This document shows, one piece after another, positions 4,846 through 5,605 of a stretch of DNA of 5,605 nt. Within the stretch, counting starts at the first letter, position 1. Each line of letters starts with the position of its first letter. The notes below the pieces were generated by a model that ran no database searches, was not told the origin of the DNA, and saw only the letters and a program-made list of their open reading frames with translations. Position numbers and translations under genes: made by a program. Source of the stretch: an archaeon (lineage in GTDB: Archaea > Iainarchaeota > Iainarchaeia > Iainarchaeales > Iainarchaeaceae); NCBI GenBank assembly GCA_024653865.1, contig JANLHD010000123.1, positions 1-5,605 of the forward strand, written 5' to 3'.

Positions 4846-5106
4846 ATGGGCGAAGTTACTGTGAATCTGAAGGTGAAGGACTACACGAGCAGGGTGCTTG
4901 GCGTTGTCAAGGAGAAGTACGGCCTTAAGGACAAGGGGGCTGCATTGGATAGGTTTGCCGAAATGTACGGCGACGAGTTTGTCGAGCCGCAGGTGAGCGA
5001 AGAAGCGGTGAGGGAAATAATCGAGTCGTGCAATCGGCACGTGAAAAAATACGGTTTCAGGGCAAGGAGCGTTGCGCAGCTCCGGAAAAAGATTGAGGCG
5101 GACTGA
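4846..5106 (+). CDS. DUF2683-type antitoxin (ribbon-helix-helix-like)
   Basis: This 86-residue protein resembles the small archaeal DUF2683 proteins found before RelE-type toxin genes. An N-terminal strand (EVTVNLKV, 3-10) is followed by two helices (DYTSRVLGVVKEKYGL, 12-27, and KDKGAALDRFAEMYGDEF, 28-45), the pattern of a ribbon-helix-helix DNA-binding dimer. The C-terminal part (about 48-86, ending SVAQLRKKIEAD) is charged and helical and should wrap the toxin. The ATG has a strong SD (AGGTGA, 6 nt gap). The toxin TTG begins 1 nt after the TGA stop, so the pair is translationally linked. Repression of its own promoter through the palindrome at 4812-4824 is inferred. Confidence 0.85.
   Translation: MGEVTVNLKVKDYTSRVLGVVKEKYGLKDKGAALDRFAEMYGDEFVEPQVSEEAVREIIESCNRHVKKYGFRARSVAQLRKKIEAD
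5095..5100 (+). promoter_or_regulatory. Shine-Dalgarno site supporting the TTG start of the RelE toxin
   Basis: GAGGCG lies inside the last codons of the antitoxin, 7 nt before the TTG at 5108. The ATG at 5072 in the same frame would overlap the antitoxin by 35 bp and adds an N-terminus (RSSGKRLRRTE) that looks like out-of-frame antitoxin sequence. Confidence 0.5.
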
Positions 5107-5107
5107 G

Positions 5108-5389
5108 TTGCCTTTTAAGTATGATTTCAGCGACGAGCTGGAGGAAACCCTCGCAAGGCTGTTCAAGAAGGACCGGAAAACGTATGAGGCGATACTGAAA
5201 AAGGCATCCGAAATAGCCTCGAGGGATTCCTCTTCAATAGATTTTTACAAGAACCTGCGCCACGGCATGAGTGATTACAAGAGGGTTCATGTTGCGAGAA
5301 GCTTCGTTCTCATATTCAAGGTCTTCAAGAAGGAGAGGTTTATCCTTTTCGACAGGTTCGACCACCATGACAACATATACGAGAGATGA
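5108..5389 (+). CDS. RelE/ParE-superfamily toxin
   Basis: This 93-residue basic protein has the RelE-type mRNA interferase layout. Two N-terminal helices (DELEETLARLFKKDRKTYEA, 9-28, and a second to about 39) are followed by a beta sheet (YKNLRHGMSDYKRVHVARSF, 47-66, and VLIFKVFKKERFILFDRFDH, 67-86). It ends in HHDNIY (86-91), a motif shared by many archaeal members. Conserved basic residues R51, K58, R59 and H61 lie in the region that contacts mRNA in RelE proteins; I infer rather than show catalysis. RelE cuts mRNA in the ribosomal A site; ParE relatives poison gyrase instead, and sequence alone does not fully separate them. The start is taken as TTG 5108, 1 nt after the antitoxin stop. A run of five T residues (5390-5394) directly after the stop may terminate the transcript. 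Confidence 0.85.
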   Translation: MPFKYDFSDELEETLARLFKKDRKTYEAILKKASEIASRDSSSIDFYKNLRHGMSDYKRVHVARSFVLIFKVFKKERFILFDRFDHHDNIYER

Positions 5390-5425
5390 TTTTTGCCTCG
5401 CCAAAACCTGCCTTGTCAGTGAGTG

Positions 5426-5593
5426 TCACTTGTTGATGAGCCTGTTTTGCTGTTTGCTCCATTTTTTGTTGGGTGTTTTTTTGAGCCACTTGGCGTATGA
5501 GTCCACGAATTTGAGGCGCTCTTCGCGGTTTTGCCGCTTTTCCTCTTCCATGTCCTCAAAATCCTTTTTTGTCAGGGTAGGTATTTTTTCCAT
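5426..5593 (-). CDS. Small charged protein of unknown function (55 residues)
   Basis: This gene is short but well supported. The ATG at 5593-5591 is preceded by GGAGA (5605-5601) at normal SD distance, and the frame ends at TGA 5428-5426. The protein starts MEKIPTLTKKDFEDMEEEKR, continues with an amphipathic charged helix (about 10-31, many Glu, Lys and Arg), then has an aromatic segment FVDSYAKWLKKTPNKKWSKQ (29-48) with W36 and W45, and ends QQNRLINK. There is no signal peptide or membrane segment. The composition suggests a helical protein-binding or antitoxin-like partner, and the gene that would share its operon lies beyond the right edge. I do not recognise a named family. It converges with the RelE operon, separated by 36 bp. 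Confidence 0.75.
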   Translation of the reverse strand: MEKIPTLTKKDFEDMEEEKRQNREERLKFVDSYAKWLKKTPNKKWSKQQNRLINK

Positions 5594-5605
5594 AGTATTT
5601 TCTCC

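Noticed and set aside
4675..5166. 163-codon open frame on the minus strand
   Set aside because: It runs antisense through the DUF2683 antitoxin and its promoter region; no recognisable domain and the opposing genes are well supported.
5418..5430. AGTGA-GTG-TCACT inverted repeat between convergent genes
   Set aside because: Five base pairs with a 3-nt loop is short and overlaps the stop of the 55-residue gene; expected by chance in a window of this size.

Overview
The window most likely comes from an archaeon, probably a small-genome DPANN-type lineage. Promoters look archaeal: TATA boxes sit about 25 bp before predicted transcript starts, two genes appear leaderless, and ribosome-binding sites are of the GGTGA type. 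TTG starts are frequent (three of ten visible starts). Several proteins belong to families common in archaea, namely a DUF2683-type antitoxin, a V4R protein and stand-alone winged-helix regulators. The exact phylum cannot be fixed from the sequence alone.

Layout, left to right. (1) The 3' part of a bacterial-type riboflavin gene, ribBA, is cut by the window edge. After a 16-nt gap comes a 10-helix EamA/DMT transporter with a TTG start; the two look like one operon. (2) A 172-bp gap (1636-1807) holds a run of tetraloop hairpins, a candidate structured RNA or processed 3' UTR. It also holds a palindrome and the TATA box of the next operon. (3) A leaderless winged-helix regulator is followed by a V4R ligand-binding protein, a plausible two-protein sensor/regulator. 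(4) Convergent to these is a MazE(AbrB)/MazF toxin-antitoxin pair on the minus strand, with a 4-bp overlap. (5) A YbaK-type aminoacyl-tRNA deacylase lies on the plus strand. Convergent to it is a larger minus-strand winged-helix regulator with an unrecognised C-terminal domain. (6) Divergent from that regulator is a second, unrelated toxin-antitoxin pair (DUF2683-type antitoxin and RelE-type toxin), with a palindromic operator candidate next to its TATA box. (7) At the right edge, on the minus strand, is a 55-residue highly charged protein of unknown function.

The left third is metabolic (flavin synthesis and possibly transport). The rest is a compact accessory region: two toxin-antitoxin modules of different families, two or three DNA-binding regulators and a translation-quality enzyme, with very short gaps. 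No insertion sequence, integrase, CRISPR array, tRNA or rRNA gene was recognised. The most unusual feature not explained by genes is the hairpin array at 1637-1728. The most testable functional ideas are the ribBA-transporter link and the split winged-helix/V4R sensor.
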